NCBI RefSeq assembly: GCF_036053395.1
Contig: NZ_CP107942.1
Coordinates: 186,001-250,000, forward strand
Direction of reading: 5' to 3'
Length of the DNA stretch: 64,000 nucleotides
From: Actinoplanes sp. NBC_00393
GTDB lineage: Bacteria; Actinomycetota; Actinomycetes; Mycobacteriales; Micromonosporaceae
Positions 25,968 through 35,255 of this stretch are shown in pieces (position 1 is the stretch's first letter; every line of letters starts with the position of its first letter). Made by a program: the position numbers and the translations under genes. The notes beneath the pieces were generated by a model. It did not search any database. It was not told where the DNA came from and was given only the letters and a program-made list of their open reading frames with translations.

Positions 25968-26660
25968 TCAGCGTTGGGTGGCGACGGCGAGCAGGACCGT
26001 GTCGCCGGTCAGATCGGCCAGGTGGGCGTTGGCCGCGTCCAGGTAGGCCAACCGGTCGGCCAGCCGCTGGCTGGCGGAGGACAGGTGGGCGCCGTCGGCG
26101 GTGATCAGGCCGTCAGCGGGGACTGCGGCAAGCGACGCCAGGTTGACGTACGTCAGGTAGCCGTTCTGCAGTTCCTCCAGCGCTGCCGTCGGCAGTGGGC
26201 AGGGTTTGCCGGGCAGCGCGTTGTATGCGGTCATCGCGAGGATCCGCGGTTGGGCCAGGTACTCCGCCTGCATGCGGCGCAGCGGGTGCCGGTCCGGGTC
26301 GGCGTGATGCCGCTCGACATAGGCCCAGAACGGGTCGGCCGGCTTGGTGCCCGCGACGACCTGCTGCCAGAGCAGCCATTGCCTGCCGGCTGCGGCGGCC
26401 GCAGCCGCGCGCATCGCGTCCACGTTCAGCAGTCGCAGCGGACCGCCGGCGGCACGCCCGTACCGATGGCCGATCAGCTGGCGCGACCAGCGGGACCGGG
26501 TGAGAAAGCGCGGCACCAGCCGGTCGGCGCTCACGCCGTGGGCGGTGACCGCGTTGATGGCCCGCTCGGGCAACGGCACCCGGGAATCGGATGAGGGGCA
26601 GACCACCACGATGCAGGGGGCGTTGACCGTCGGACTGACGGTGGGAGGCGAAGCGCGCAT
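25968..26660 (-). CDS. Unknown protein of transfer module (230 aa)
   Basis: ATG 26660 lies five bases after GGAAGGAG. The product is soluble and helical, with RFLTRSRWSRQLIGHRYGRAAGGPLRLLNVDAMR and PFWAYVERHHADPDRHPLRRM. No domain recognised. It is the first gene after the replication-relaxation gene and has its own RBS. Confidence 0.55.
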   Translation of the reverse strand: MRASPPTVSPTVNAPCIVVVCPSSDSRVPLPERAINAVTAHGVSADRLVPRFLTRSRWSRQLIGHRYGRAAGGPLRLLNVDAMRAAAAAAAGRQWLLWQQVVAGTKPADPFWAYVERHHADPDRHPLRRMQAEYLAQPRILAMTAYNALPGKPCPLPTAALEELQNGYLTYVNLASLAAVPADGLITADGAHLSSASQRLADRLAYLDAANAHLADLTGDTVLLAVATQR

Positions 26661-26973
26661 GGCGGCTCCTTCCAATGCGGATCAGGGTTTGCGCCGCGAC
26701 GAGGCGGCAGGGAGTACGAGGACGCGCCGGGCGCGGGGCGCCGTCAGGCGGAGGTCGCTCGTGGGCGGCCGGGGGCCGCGAAGAAGGTGGTGCTGGGGGC
26801 GGTTTCGCCAGGGCGGGAGTCGCCGCCGACCGGCCGTGCGGCGGGTGGGCGAAAGGCGACGTCGCTGCGCTGGCGGGTCACGCCGGGTGGTGCGGTGGAG
26901 CTAACAGGTGGAGAAGAAGAAGGTCTCACCGTAGCGGCCGGACCCAACCAGCCGGGCCGGCGGCTCGTCGTCG
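26661..26973. other. Gap without visible gene
   Basis: About 310 GC-rich bases between the replication-relaxation gene and the 230-residue unknown gene. Frames crossing it lack RBS and protein-like composition. The two flanking genes may be separate transcripts or have a long spacer. I see no origin-like repeats. Confidence 0.35.
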
Positions 26974-27975
26974 TCACCAACCGGCGCCCGGGTTGCCGGT
27001 CAGCAGATGCAGCGGGTCTTCGTCGGCGGCGGGTGGGCCGGGATGGTAGGCCTGCCCGCCGGTGCCGACCGGGCCGGGCAGCTGGGCCAGCCGCCGCCGC
27101 TGCGAACCGTGGCCGACCAGGTGCCACACCGGGCCGGCCGGGCCGCCGTGTTCGGCGGCGTAGTCGCGGGCGGCGGTGGCAACGATGACGCCCTCGGCAC
27201 CGCCGGGCCGGGCCGTCAGATGATCGTGCAGGTGCTGTTCGATCGCGGTGGTGGGCAGCCAGAACAGTACCGGCCAGCTCATGCCGCCCTTGTCGTGCAG
27301 GGTGCGGTAGCCGGGCAGTTTGCCGGCGCGCACCGCGTGCGCTTCGGTGCCGGTGTCGTGTTCCAGGAAGAACGCCACCTGCTTCTCGCCGTCGACCCAG
27401 ACGCCGTGCCCGTCGGGCCGGGTGTTGTGGTTGACCTTGGCGTAGGTTTTGGCGGCCGACCACCAGCGGGCCAACCGGGCAACCGGTTGGGTGCGGGCGT
27501 GCACGAGCAGGTCGATGAAGAACTGGTTGACCCCGTCGGCGTGCAGCAGGTGACCGATGCGGGTCGCCGCCGCCGGATGCGCGTCGTGCTCGTCGCGCAC
27601 GGCGCGGCCGCTCGGCACCCGCTGCCCGTGATACAGGGCGACGTAGCGGGCGGAGAGCCGCCCGGGCACCCAGTGCACCGGCAGCCGGCCGCGGGTGGGG
27701 TGCACCGGCATGAACCAGTCGATGAACCCGATCCGGCGCAGCACGTCGAGACGGTTGCGGCAGGTGCGCGGGGAGCGGAACAGGATCGCCGCGATCTGAT
27801 CGGTGGTCAGGAACCGGTGTTCGGCGAGCAGGTGCGCGATCACGTAGTCGCGAGGTTGCAACCGCCAGGAGACGGCGAGCAAGTCGTCGCGGATGATGGC
27901 TCTACGGGTAGGTTCCCCCGGTCGAGGAATATCCCCCGCAGGGATATTTCGGGGTTGCTGCGGATCGCTGGCCAT
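26974..27975 (-). CDS. Replication-relaxation family protein
   Basis: 333 residues. The N-terminal winged-helix region (DYVIAHLLAEHRFLTTDQIAAILFRSPRTCRNRLDVLRRIGFIDWF) and the later core (HLLHADGVNQFFIDLLVHARTQP; GVWVDGEKQVAFFLEHDTGTEAHAVRAGKLPGY) match the replication-relaxation family, with a PD-(D/E)xK-nuclease-like ExD pattern. Members sit beside coupling ATPases on plasmids and ICEs and are candidate relaxase/replication starters. AGGAGG precedes ATG 27975 by 3 bases. No classical MOB relaxase is visible in this window, so this is the best candidate for DNA processing. Confidence 0.8.
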   Translation of the reverse strand: MASDPQQPRNIPAGDIPRPGEPTRRAIIRDDLLAVSWRLQPRDYVIAHLLAEHRFLTTDQIAAILFRSPRTCRNRLDVLRRIGFIDWFMPVHPTRGRLPVHWVPGRLSARYVALYHGQRVPSGRAVRDEHDAHPAAATRIGHLLHADGVNQFFIDLLVHARTQPVARLARWWSAAKTYAKVNHNTRPDGHGVWVDGEKQVAFFLEHDTGTEAHAVRAGKLPGYRTLHDKGGMSWPVLFWLPTTAIEQHLHDHLTARPGGAEGVIVATAARDYAAEHGGPAGPVWHLVGHGSQRRRLAQLPGPVGTGGQAYHPGPPAADEDPLHLLTGNPGAGW

Positions 27976-28094
27976 CGGCCTCCTAGCTGCTGCGACGGCG
28001 GGTGGTTGGGTAGTTCCGAGCAGTGCATCTCACGCCCAGGGGTCCGCTCAGGGGTTCACCCGCCGGTTCGCCCGGACCGGCCCCTACCCGCTGA

Positions 28095-30554
28095 TCAGCT
28101 TTTGTCGTGCTCACCGTCGGGCGGTTCTACGGGTGCGGTGCGGGCGACCGCTCTGCGCAGCGTGTCGGCTTCGCCGACGAGCGGAGCGGGGGGCAGTGTG
28201 CGCAGGGTGAACGCGGCGGTCTCCCGATTGGCTACCACCAGTCGGGCCGCGGCGGTGTAGGCGTCCAGGTGGGACAGGTCGTGTTCGTCGAGTTCGGGTT
28301 GGGTGTGCCGGGCCAACTGGTGGGCGTCCTCCGGCGAGCAGTTGAAGTAGACCTTGTTGCGGGCGTTGGCGGACAACGCCAGTTGGATGTCGCGAGGCAG
28401 TTGGGTCAGGTTCTGGTGGGCCAGCACCAGGCTGAGCCGGTAACCGCGGGCCTCGGCGAGCATGTCGCCGACCGACCCGGCCAGGTTGAGCACGTTGTGC
28501 GCCTCGTCGGCGTACAGGCAGGCGTCGCGGCGTTTGTCCTCGGGGATGCCGGCGCGGGCGGTGGCGGCCTGCCACACCGAGGCGAACACGAGGCTGCCCA
28601 TCAGTTTGGCAGTCTCTTCGCCGAGTTGGCCCTTCGGCAGCCGGGCGATCAGGATGCCGCCGTCGAGCACCCGAGCCATGTCGAAGCTGGACTTCGGAGT
28701 GCCGAGGGTTCTGCGGACGAAGTCACGCAGTAGGAAGGAACGCAGCCGGGCCAGCACCGGGCCGATCACCTGGGCGCGCAGCTGTGGTGGCGTCGACTCG
28801 TACCATTCCCAAAAGCCCTTGAGCCCTTCCGGGTCGTCGAGGTCGGCGATGTAGTCGGCCCGGAACTTGCGGTCGTTGAGCAGTGGTGGCACTCGCGTGA
28901 GCCGTGGCTTCGGCCGGCGCATCAGAGTCAGGCAGGCGACGCGCAGCACGTCGTCGATCCGTGGTCCCCAGTGCCGTTGGAAGATCCGGCTGAAGATGGA
29001 CACGATGTTGTCGACGACCAGGTCGGGGTCGGCGCCGAGCAGCGGGTTGAGGGTGGCGCCGCCCGGCTGGTCCGGATCGATGATGACGAGCCGGTCGGCG
29101 ACGTCGGCCGGGAGCCGGTCCAGGATGTCCAGGGCCAGATCGCCCTTGGGGTCGATGACCACCACCCCGCGGCGGGCCTTCACGTCGTCGAGGACCAGGT
29201 GGGTCATCAGGGTGGACTTGCCGGAGCCGGTGGCGCCGAGCAGGTGCACGTGCTGGCGGGCGTCGGCCGTACGTAGCGCTACGGTGTGTCCGCCGACCTC
29301 GGCTCGGCCGAGGACGGTGGTGTTGCGGCCACCGCCGGGCACGGCGATCGGTGCCGGGGCGGCTTTGGCGCGGGCCCGGTCGAGGCCCGGAACGGCGACG
29401 TCAGTAGGCAGCGTGGCGAGCGCGGCCAACTCGGCGGCCGACAGCAGGAAGCCCCGGGAGAGACGGCGCTGAGCGAGTACTGCGGCCGGCTGCGCCAGAG
29501 GGCGCCGGCGAAGCCGGTTACGGCCGGTGTAGGTGCCGAAGGCAGAGGCCAACCCGTGGGCGAGCGTGACTAACCGGCGGCGGACCGCATCGACGTCCGC
29601 GTCCGCGCCGCGGCCCGGTCGTGCCGCGACGGCGTAGCGCAGGCTCACCTCCCACTGAGGTGCGAGCGCCTTGTCCATCGCGAGCCGTGCATCCCGATCA
29701 CGGACCGGATCCGCAGACAGCGGCCGAGCCGAAGGCCGTGTCGGGTGAGGACTGCGGACGGGAGTCAGCAACTCCGTCGCCAGGTCGAGTCCCGCCCGCA
29801 GCCAGGCGACCGGATCCAACAGGCCGGTCGTGGGACGGCCGGTGCGCAGCGCAGCCGCGCCGCGTCGTAGTTGGGTGATCCGGCGCGGCGATGCCGGCCG
29901 GGCGAGAATCTGTACGCAGGCATCTTCCGTCCGGGCGAGGCTGGTGCCTGCTGCGATCAACGCTCGTGTTGGGTCGGCATCGTGATCGGTTTCGAGCGGG
30001 TACCACGCCGGGAGCGTCGGAGCCAGAAGTCCACCTTCATCGTGTGCCCGTTGGCTGTGGTCCGAGATCGGCAGCGGCGCGGCGGCATCGGTGATGGTGG
30101 CCGTTGCGCCGGGCCAGGCGGCACGCACTGCTGCGGCTACTGGGCCGGGAGACACCGTTCCCGGCAGCCATACGTGGATGGTCAGTTGTCGGCCGGTCCA
30201 TCGGTACTCGAAGGCGACGTGCGGTATCCCGAGCAGAACGCGCCGTCGCAGCGATGGGGTGAGTAGCTCGTACAGGTTGGCCCACCAGGTGGTCGCACCG
30301 GCCGGCTCGACCTGCGGCGGTGGGGTGATCATCACCTCGTGGGCGTGGCGGGTCAGGCGCCGGTGCCGGCGTCGGCGTAGTTGGGTGCTGGTCGCGGTGC
30401 CGACAAGGATGATCAACGGTAGTGTGAGCGCCAGCCACGGCCGCTGCATCAGCCATGACACGGTGGCGGTGAGGGCGTCGACGAGCCAGGAGTCAGGCGG
30501 AGCCGGCATCGGGGCTTTCGGCCAGCTGGTGCTGGGTTGCGGCGTCGGGGTCAT
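28095..30554 (-). CDS. VirD4/TraG-type coupling ATPase
   Basis: 819 residues with an N-terminal membrane segment (WLALTLPLIILVGTATS), Walker A LLGATGSGKSTLMTHLVLDD at about residue 437, RGVVVIDPKGDLAL, Walker B-like RRDACLYADEAHNVL and a TraM-recognition-type C-terminus (LVLAHQNLTQLPRDIQLALSANARNKVYFNCSPEDA). It brings the DNA-protein complex to the secretion channel. ATG 30554 has AGGA upstream; 13 bases after the VirB4 stop, so the same transcript. Confidence 0.88.
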   Translation of the reverse strand: MTPTPQPSTSWPKAPMPAPPDSWLVDALTATVSWLMQRPWLALTLPLIILVGTATSTQLRRRRHRRLTRHAHEVMITPPPQVEPAGATTWWANLYELLTPSLRRRVLLGIPHVAFEYRWTGRQLTIHVWLPGTVSPGPVAAAVRAAWPGATATITDAAAPLPISDHSQRAHDEGGLLAPTLPAWYPLETDHDADPTRALIAAGTSLARTEDACVQILARPASPRRITQLRRGAAALRTGRPTTGLLDPVAWLRAGLDLATELLTPVRSPHPTRPSARPLSADPVRDRDARLAMDKALAPQWEVSLRYAVAARPGRGADADVDAVRRRLVTLAHGLASAFGTYTGRNRLRRRPLAQPAAVLAQRRLSRGFLLSAAELAALATLPTDVAVPGLDRARAKAAPAPIAVPGGGRNTTVLGRAEVGGHTVALRTADARQHVHLLGATGSGKSTLMTHLVLDDVKARRGVVVIDPKGDLALDILDRLPADVADRLVIIDPDQPGGATLNPLLGADPDLVVDNIVSIFSRIFQRHWGPRIDDVLRVACLTLMRRPKPRLTRVPPLLNDRKFRADYIADLDDPEGLKGFWEWYESTPPQLRAQVIGPVLARLRSFLLRDFVRRTLGTPKSSFDMARVLDGGILIARLPKGQLGEETAKLMGSLVFASVWQAATARAGIPEDKRRDACLYADEAHNVLNLAGSVGDMLAEARGYRLSLVLAHQNLTQLPRDIQLALSANARNKVYFNCSPEDAHQLARHTQPELDEHDLSHLDAYTAAARLVVANRETAAFTLRTLPPAPLVGEADTLRRAVARTAPVEPPDGEHDKS

Positions 30555-30567
30555 CGGCGGGTTCCTG

Positions 30568-32328
30568 TCAGTCGTCGAGGTCGGTCAGGCCGGCGCACAG
30601 TTGGTGTTCGCGGTCGGAGGCGACGGTGTGGAAGGCGACCCGGTGGGCGCCGGCCAGCAGCAGGGCCTGGCCGCGGCCGGCGGTGAGCAGCATCCGGGCT
30701 TCGCCGGCGGTCAGCGCGAACGTGTCGGCGATCAGGTCGATGGCCTGTGGGGCCTGGCGCATCAGGATCTGGGTGGCGGCGTTGGCGATGACCGCCTGAC
30801 CCAACTCGGAGCCGAGCAGGTCGGCGGCGTCCTGGGTGACGACGGCGAGCCCGGCGCGGCGTTTGCGGGCGGCCTTGGCGAGCCGGTACAGGAACCGGGC
30901 ACCTTCGCCGTCGCGCAGCAGCGTCCACGCCTCGTCGACCACGACAAGCCGACGTGGCCCGTGCCCCGCGGTGGCGTCGACGTCGCGCCAGATTGCGTCG
31001 AGGGCGAGCAGCATCCCGGCGGGGCGCAGCTCGTCGGCGAGTTGCCGGGTCGACCAGACGACCAGGTGCCCGCGCGGGCGGAAGGTGGTCGGCCCGTCGA
31101 AGAGTTCCCGGAACGAGCCTTCCACCCACGGCGACAGCCGGGCCGCCAGATTCGTGGATGCCGGCTGGTCGGCGGCGGCCAGCACTGCGGCTAGGTCGCG
31201 CAGCAGCGGGGCCGGCCGGGTCCAGGTGGCCGGGTCGTTGGTGATGCCGGCCGCCGCGTACGTGGCGGTGATCGCCCGGTCCAGGGCGGCGCGTTCGGCC
31301 GCCGGTGGTTGGGCGCCGAGCAGCACCGCGGTCAGGGTGTGCAGGAACAGGGCGCGGCGGGTCAGCGCGTCCGGCCGCCGGTCACCGGCCGGGATGTCGA
31401 GGGGGTTGATGCGGATGCCGGGCGCACCCAACTGGATGGTGGTGCCGCCGACGGCGTCGCATAGCCGCAGGTATTCGTCTTCGGGGTCGATGATGGCGAC
31501 CTGCACGCCGTCGTACAGTGACCGCAGGGTCTCGAGTTTGACCAGGTAGCTCTTGCCGGCGCCGGAGCGGGCGAGCACGACGCTGTTGTGGTTGTCGCAG
31601 GCCCATCGGTTCCACCAGACGACGCCGTTGCTGGCGGTGTTCAGCCCGTACAGCACGCCGCCGGCCGGCATCTGCTCGCCGGGCAGCGGGGCCGGCAGGT
31701 CGGCGGAGGCGAGGGGGAAGGCGGCGGCGAGCGCGTCGGTGTCGAAGATGCGGCGCATCCGCAGGCTGTCCACACCCAACGGCAGCGTGGACGTCCAACC
31801 CTGCAGTTGCCGCCAGGTCGCCGGTTGGGTGTCCAACATGACCGACGCCGCGGCGGCCCGCACCTCGGCGACCGCTTCGACGAGCTCCTGCTCGGTGGCG
31901 GCGTGCACGCACAGGTAATGGCCGACCCGGAACAGCCGGGCCGCGCCGCGCGCAACCCGGTCCGCCAGGTCGGCGGCGTCCTCAGCGGCCGCTTCGGTCA
32001 CCGGGTCGGCGAGCCGGCCGTGATCGGCGTCCAGGCGCCGACTGGCCTCCAGACGGGCCCGCTGGCGGCGCAGCCGCACGGTCGCGGTCTCGGCGGCGAC
32101 GGGTTCGACGTGCTGGACCACGTCGAGGCGGCCGGGCCAAGCGAGCAGAGCGTCCAGCCAGGCCAACCCGACCTCCGGTGGGTAGCCGGTGATGGCCAAG
32201 GTGGCGGTGTAGCCGTCGCCAGCGCGTAGCCGGTGCGGGCGGGCTTCGACGCAGGCTGGGCCGATGGCCGCGGCCATCGCCGCCTGACCCGCGCCTACCT
32301 CCGCGGCTCGCGCTGCACGTTTTCTCAT
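30568..32328 (-). CDS. VirB4-like conjugation ATPase
   Basis: 586 residues. Walker A SVVLARSGAGKSYLVKLETL, then VAIIDPEDEYLRL, Walker B RRLVVVDEAWTLLRDGEGA and FLYRLAKAARKRRAGLAVVTQDAADLL match VirB4/TraE ATPases powering type IV secretion. GGAGG lies 7 bases before ATG 32328, which overlaps the stop of the PrgI-like gene (ATGA). Shorter than Gram-negative VirB4; an N-terminal region of about 230 residues precedes the ATPase. Confidence 0.88.
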   Translation of the reverse strand: MRKRAARAAEVGAGQAAMAAAIGPACVEARPHRLRAGDGYTATLAITGYPPEVGLAWLDALLAWPGRLDVVQHVEPVAAETATVRLRRQRARLEASRRLDADHGRLADPVTEAAAEDAADLADRVARGAARLFRVGHYLCVHAATEQELVEAVAEVRAAAASVMLDTQPATWRQLQGWTSTLPLGVDSLRMRRIFDTDALAAAFPLASADLPAPLPGEQMPAGGVLYGLNTASNGVVWWNRWACDNHNSVVLARSGAGKSYLVKLETLRSLYDGVQVAIIDPEDEYLRLCDAVGGTTIQLGAPGIRINPLDIPAGDRRPDALTRRALFLHTLTAVLLGAQPPAAERAALDRAITATYAAAGITNDPATWTRPAPLLRDLAAVLAAADQPASTNLAARLSPWVEGSFRELFDGPTTFRPRGHLVVWSTRQLADELRPAGMLLALDAIWRDVDATAGHGPRRLVVVDEAWTLLRDGEGARFLYRLAKAARKRRAGLAVVTQDAADLLGSELGQAVIANAATQILMRQAPQAIDLIADTFALTAGEARMLLTAGRGQALLLAGAHRVAFHTVASDREHQLCAGLTDLDD

Positions 32329-33266
32329 TGAACTGCCTCCGGATAGCTGGCGTGCGCGGTGATTGCGTGATCAGCAGGGGTACGCGGCCACGACGCGTCG
32401 GTCGGCTGGTAAGGGTCGACGGCGGTGGTCAGCACCGCCGTCGCGGTCGGCCCGTCCAGTACTTGGGTCTGCGCGCCGAGTGCGGCCAGGGCCGCCGCGG
32501 TGTGTTCGGCGCGGCGCATTGCCTCCGCGGCCGCGCCGTGCTGGCCGGTGGCTGTGCAGGCGACGGTGACCGTGCGCCACAGCGGATCACGGTCGGCGGC
32601 CACGTCCAGCAGAAAATCCGCATAGTCGAGGGCCGCTTGCGCCAGTGCCGGGTTCAGCAGTCCTTCGGCGGCGTCGGTGATGCGTACGGCGTGCCCGGTC
32701 AGATCCACCCGCCGGGCCGATACCACCACCTGCACCGGGCCGGTCAGGCTGTTCAGCCAGCGCGCATAGCCGCCGACCAGGGCGGCCTGCTCCTTACCCG
32801 TACGCAATCCGACGTTGACCGTGCCCGCTGCCACCAGCACCGTCGCACCTTGGCCGAGATCGATGACCCCGTTGTCGTTGATCGTCTGCGCCGGTAGGCG
32901 CAGCACCGCGAGTGACGGCCCAGCCGCCGCGGGCGCCCACGCCGGAGCGTCGCTGACGCCTTCCGGGGCCGGCACCGCACGGCGCGGGGCTCGGCGGTAG
33001 CGCAGCGCGGCCAACAGCCACGCGTCCAAGGGCAGCCCGTCCCGGCGTCCCACGGCGAGAGCCACCGCGACCGCGGCGAACGGGATGAGCAACGCCAACA
33101 GAACGGGCACCGGCACAAGGGCGTCGGCGCTCATGAAGATCAGGTAGCCGATCGCCGCAGCGGTGGCCATGATTGCCACCTGCCGGGCATTCAAGCCCCA
33201 CACGATTCGGTCAGGGGCTTCGATGTCGGCGGGCACCCGGGCACGGACCTCGAGGTCAGTATCCAT
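32325..33266 (-). CDS. PrgI/VirB3-like membrane protein with SCO6880-type extension
   Basis: 313 residues from ATG 33266. VRARVPADIEAPDRIVWGLNARQVAIMATAAAIGYLIFM...LVPVPVLLALLIPFAAVAVALAVGRRDGLPLDAWLLAALRYRRAP is the PrgI-family pattern: two membrane segments then a basic loop. A C-terminal soluble part (DFLLDVAADRDPLWRTVTVACTATG) is usual in actinobacterial versions. Expected at the inner-membrane platform together with VirB4. Follows the TrbL-like gene by 13 bases. Confidence 0.8.
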   Translation of the reverse strand: MDTDLEVRARVPADIEAPDRIVWGLNARQVAIMATAAAIGYLIFMSADALVPVPVLLALLIPFAAVAVALAVGRRDGLPLDAWLLAALRYRRAPRRAVPAPEGVSDAPAWAPAAAGPSLAVLRLPAQTINDNGVIDLGQGATVLVAAGTVNVGLRTGKEQAALVGGYARWLNSLTGPVQVVVSARRVDLTGHAVRITDAAEGLLNPALAQAALDYADFLLDVAADRDPLWRTVTVACTATGQHGAAAEAMRRAEHTAAALAALGAQTQVLDGPTATAVLTTAVDPYQPTDASWPRTPADHAITAHASYPEAVQ

Positions 33267-33279
33267 AGCAGAGCCCCGT

Positions 33280-34611
33280 TCAGCTGCGGCGCCGCGGCTG
33301 CTGCCACGGGCCGGTCGTCGGCGGCCGTACCGGGCGCCTCTTCGGCATCGCGGTCGCCGGATTGACACCCGTCGGCAACGGCGGCCGCGGCCCGGCAGGT
33401 GTGCGATCCGGCTGCACCCCGGCAGCCCGGATCGGCGGACGCGACGACCGCGGCAGGGTAGGCGTCGGCCGCTTCGGCACTGTCCGGGTGTACACGTCCA
33501 CGCCACCGGCGATCTCCTGCGGGGTGTACGGCTTGACCGCGCGACCGGTCGGCCACGCAACCCCGACCCGACCCTGGCCGGCGCCGCGCGGCCGCGGCAG
33601 CCGCCTCTGCCCGGCGGTACCTGACAGGCCCGCCAGTGCGGGGCGAGTGCCACCCGCGCCGGGCGTCGGCGGCCCGGCCGCCGCAGTGCTCGTGAACCCG
33701 CGACGGCCACGGGGCCGGGCAAACGACTTGCGCAGCCGGCCGGTCAGCTGCTGGGCCACGACCATCCGCAGGAACATCGCGGCGGGGTTCCGGCCTCCGC
33801 TGCCGCCGGTGACGTAGCGGCGCAACAGGGCCGGGATCTTGACGGTGATCCACAGCAGACAGACGACGACGAGCAGATCCAGCGTGCCGGAGTCATCGCG
33901 GGCGACGCCCAAGGCTGCGAGATCGGCGTCCGGCGTCAGGAACACCGCCAGCGCCGTGTGCAAGGCGAGCGCCTGCAATAGCACGATGGCGAGCACCGCG
34001 AGCATGGCCCGCCACCACAGCCGGGCCGCCGCCTCGGTGAACGGGGTGGCATGGCAAGCCAACGCGAGCGGGCTCACCCCGACGAGCAGGATCAGCACGC
34101 ACAACCGCACCAGCCACGCGAGGATCAGCATCAGGGTCAGCGCCACGATGAGCAGGCCGATGACCACGGCGAGGATCATGCTCGGCGGGCTGGTCAGGGC
34201 TTCCACGATCACCACGTGCAGGCGGAGCAAGGCGCCGCTGGTGACCACGCCCTCACCGGTCAGAGCGGCGGTCACCGCGTTGGCGACCTCGACCAGTTGG
34301 GTGCAGATCGGCACCGCGAAGTTCGACCCGATCCAGCCGATGATCAGGCGCGGGGCCAGCTCGCCCAGGCCGTAGTGGCTCTGCACGGTTTCGCGCATCA
34401 TCACCGTCACCCCGGCGGCGATGATCGCGAGTACGAAGCTGACGTTCACGATCATGGTTGCCCGCCCGATGATCGCTGCCACGGCGGGCAGCGTCGTCAC
34501 GTCCGGGGTGATGAAGGCGGTGTGCGACAGCAGCTTCCACAGCACGGCGATGACGGCGAGTACGGCGGTGGCGAGCCAGCCGATGGTGCCGTCGATGAAC
34601 CAGTCGGTCAT
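33280..34611 (-). CDS. TrbL/VirB6-like polytopic conjugation protein
   Basis: 443 residues. Six or so hydrophobic segments in the first 290 residues (WLATAVLAVIAVLWKLL; IVNVSFVLAIIAAGVTVMM; MILAVVIGLLIVALTLMLILAWLVRLCVLILLVGVSPLALAC; AMLAVLAIVLLQALALHTALAVFL; LDLLVVVCLLWITVKIPALL), then a Pro/Arg/Gly-rich tail of about 150 residues. Location directly before PrgI and VirB4 genes and after a pilin-like gene supports a channel-core role. RBS weak; ATG 34611 is two bases past the pilin gene stop. Confidence 0.75.
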   Translation of the reverse strand: MTDWFIDGTIGWLATAVLAVIAVLWKLLSHTAFITPDVTTLPAVAAIIGRATMIVNVSFVLAIIAAGVTVMMRETVQSHYGLGELAPRLIIGWIGSNFAVPICTQLVEVANAVTAALTGEGVVTSGALLRLHVVIVEALTSPPSMILAVVIGLLIVALTLMLILAWLVRLCVLILLVGVSPLALACHATPFTEAAARLWWRAMLAVLAIVLLQALALHTALAVFLTPDADLAALGVARDDSGTLDLLVVVCLLWITVKIPALLRRYVTGGSGGRNPAAMFLRMVVAQQLTGRLRKSFARPRGRRGFTSTAAAGPPTPGAGGTRPALAGLSGTAGQRRLPRPRGAGQGRVGVAWPTGRAVKPYTPQEIAGGVDVYTRTVPKRPTPTLPRSSRPPIRAAGVQPDRTPAGPRPPLPTGVNPATAMPKRRPVRPPTTGPWQQPRRRS

Positions 34612-34613
34612 GG

Positions 34614-34946
34614 CTATTTCACCAGGATGCTGTTGAGGATGGTCAGCACGACCGGGGCCAGCAGGGCGAGGGCGTAGCCGACGGCGGCTGACTTGAAGCT
34701 CCCCTTGGCTCGTTCGATCTCCGACGGGTCGCCGCCGGCCATCAGGTAGCGGGCGCCGCCGATGCACAGGAACAGGGTGGCGACCGACCCCAGAACTCCC
34801 ATGATCCAGTAGCGGAGGTTGTTGATGACGGTGGTCAGGTCGTTGACCGACGGCGGTGCGGTCGGCGCCGCCGCGGCCAGGTCGGGAGTCAGCAGGATGA
34901 GAACGGCCGTGCCGAGCAGCACGGCGAGCCTTGTGGTGCGGCACAT
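34614..34946 (-). CDS. Pilin-like small membrane protein (VirB2-like)
   Basis: 110 residues with a signal sequence (LAVLLGTAVLILLTPDLAAAA, residues ~8-28) and two further hydrophobic segments, with a short GGDPSEIERAKGSFKSAAVG loop between them. This is the TrbC/VirB2-type layout, and position at the head of TrbL, PrgI and VirB4 genes agrees. GGGAGG is 11 bases before ATG 34946 and only 1 base before a GTG at 34958; ATG preferred. Confidence 0.7.
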   Translation of the reverse strand: MCRTTRLAVLLGTAVLILLTPDLAAAAPTAPPSVNDLTTVINNLRYWIMGVLGSVATLFLCIGGARYLMAGGDPSEIERAKGSFKSAAVGYALALLAPVVLTILNSILVK

Positions 34947-35255
34947 GGTGGGTGACACCTCCCGGTAGTGGATGGGAGACGTCGCCGCAGAGCTCGGGCG
35001 GACCGTGGGAGCCTTGCTCCTTCACCGGTACGAGAGACGGTGGCTGTGAACACGGCCGTCTCAGCCGTTCCACCCGCCCTGCGGCGACGCCGGGAGCCAG
35101 CGGCGAGGTGCTTCGCTGGCGATTCCTTGACCACCAAGGGCCCCGGTTGGGCGCCCAACCCAGCACCTGCACGTTCCCGGGTCGCCAACAGCGTCCAACG
35201 GGGCGACGGATCAGGCGTCCCGGGTTGCCCGCCGCGTCGGAATCTCCGGACGCAG
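34947..35255. promoter_or_regulatory. Control region ahead of transfer genes, with palindromes
   Basis: About 310 bases between the HTH protein gene and the pilin gene. A perfect 16-bp palindrome GGTTGGGCGCCCAACC lies at 35145-35160, and a 7-bp inverted repeat GAGACGG/CCGTCTC (35034-35040 and 35056-35062) nearer the pilin. One is likely an operator, the other an mRNA hairpin. No clear -35/-10 read. Confidence 0.4.
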
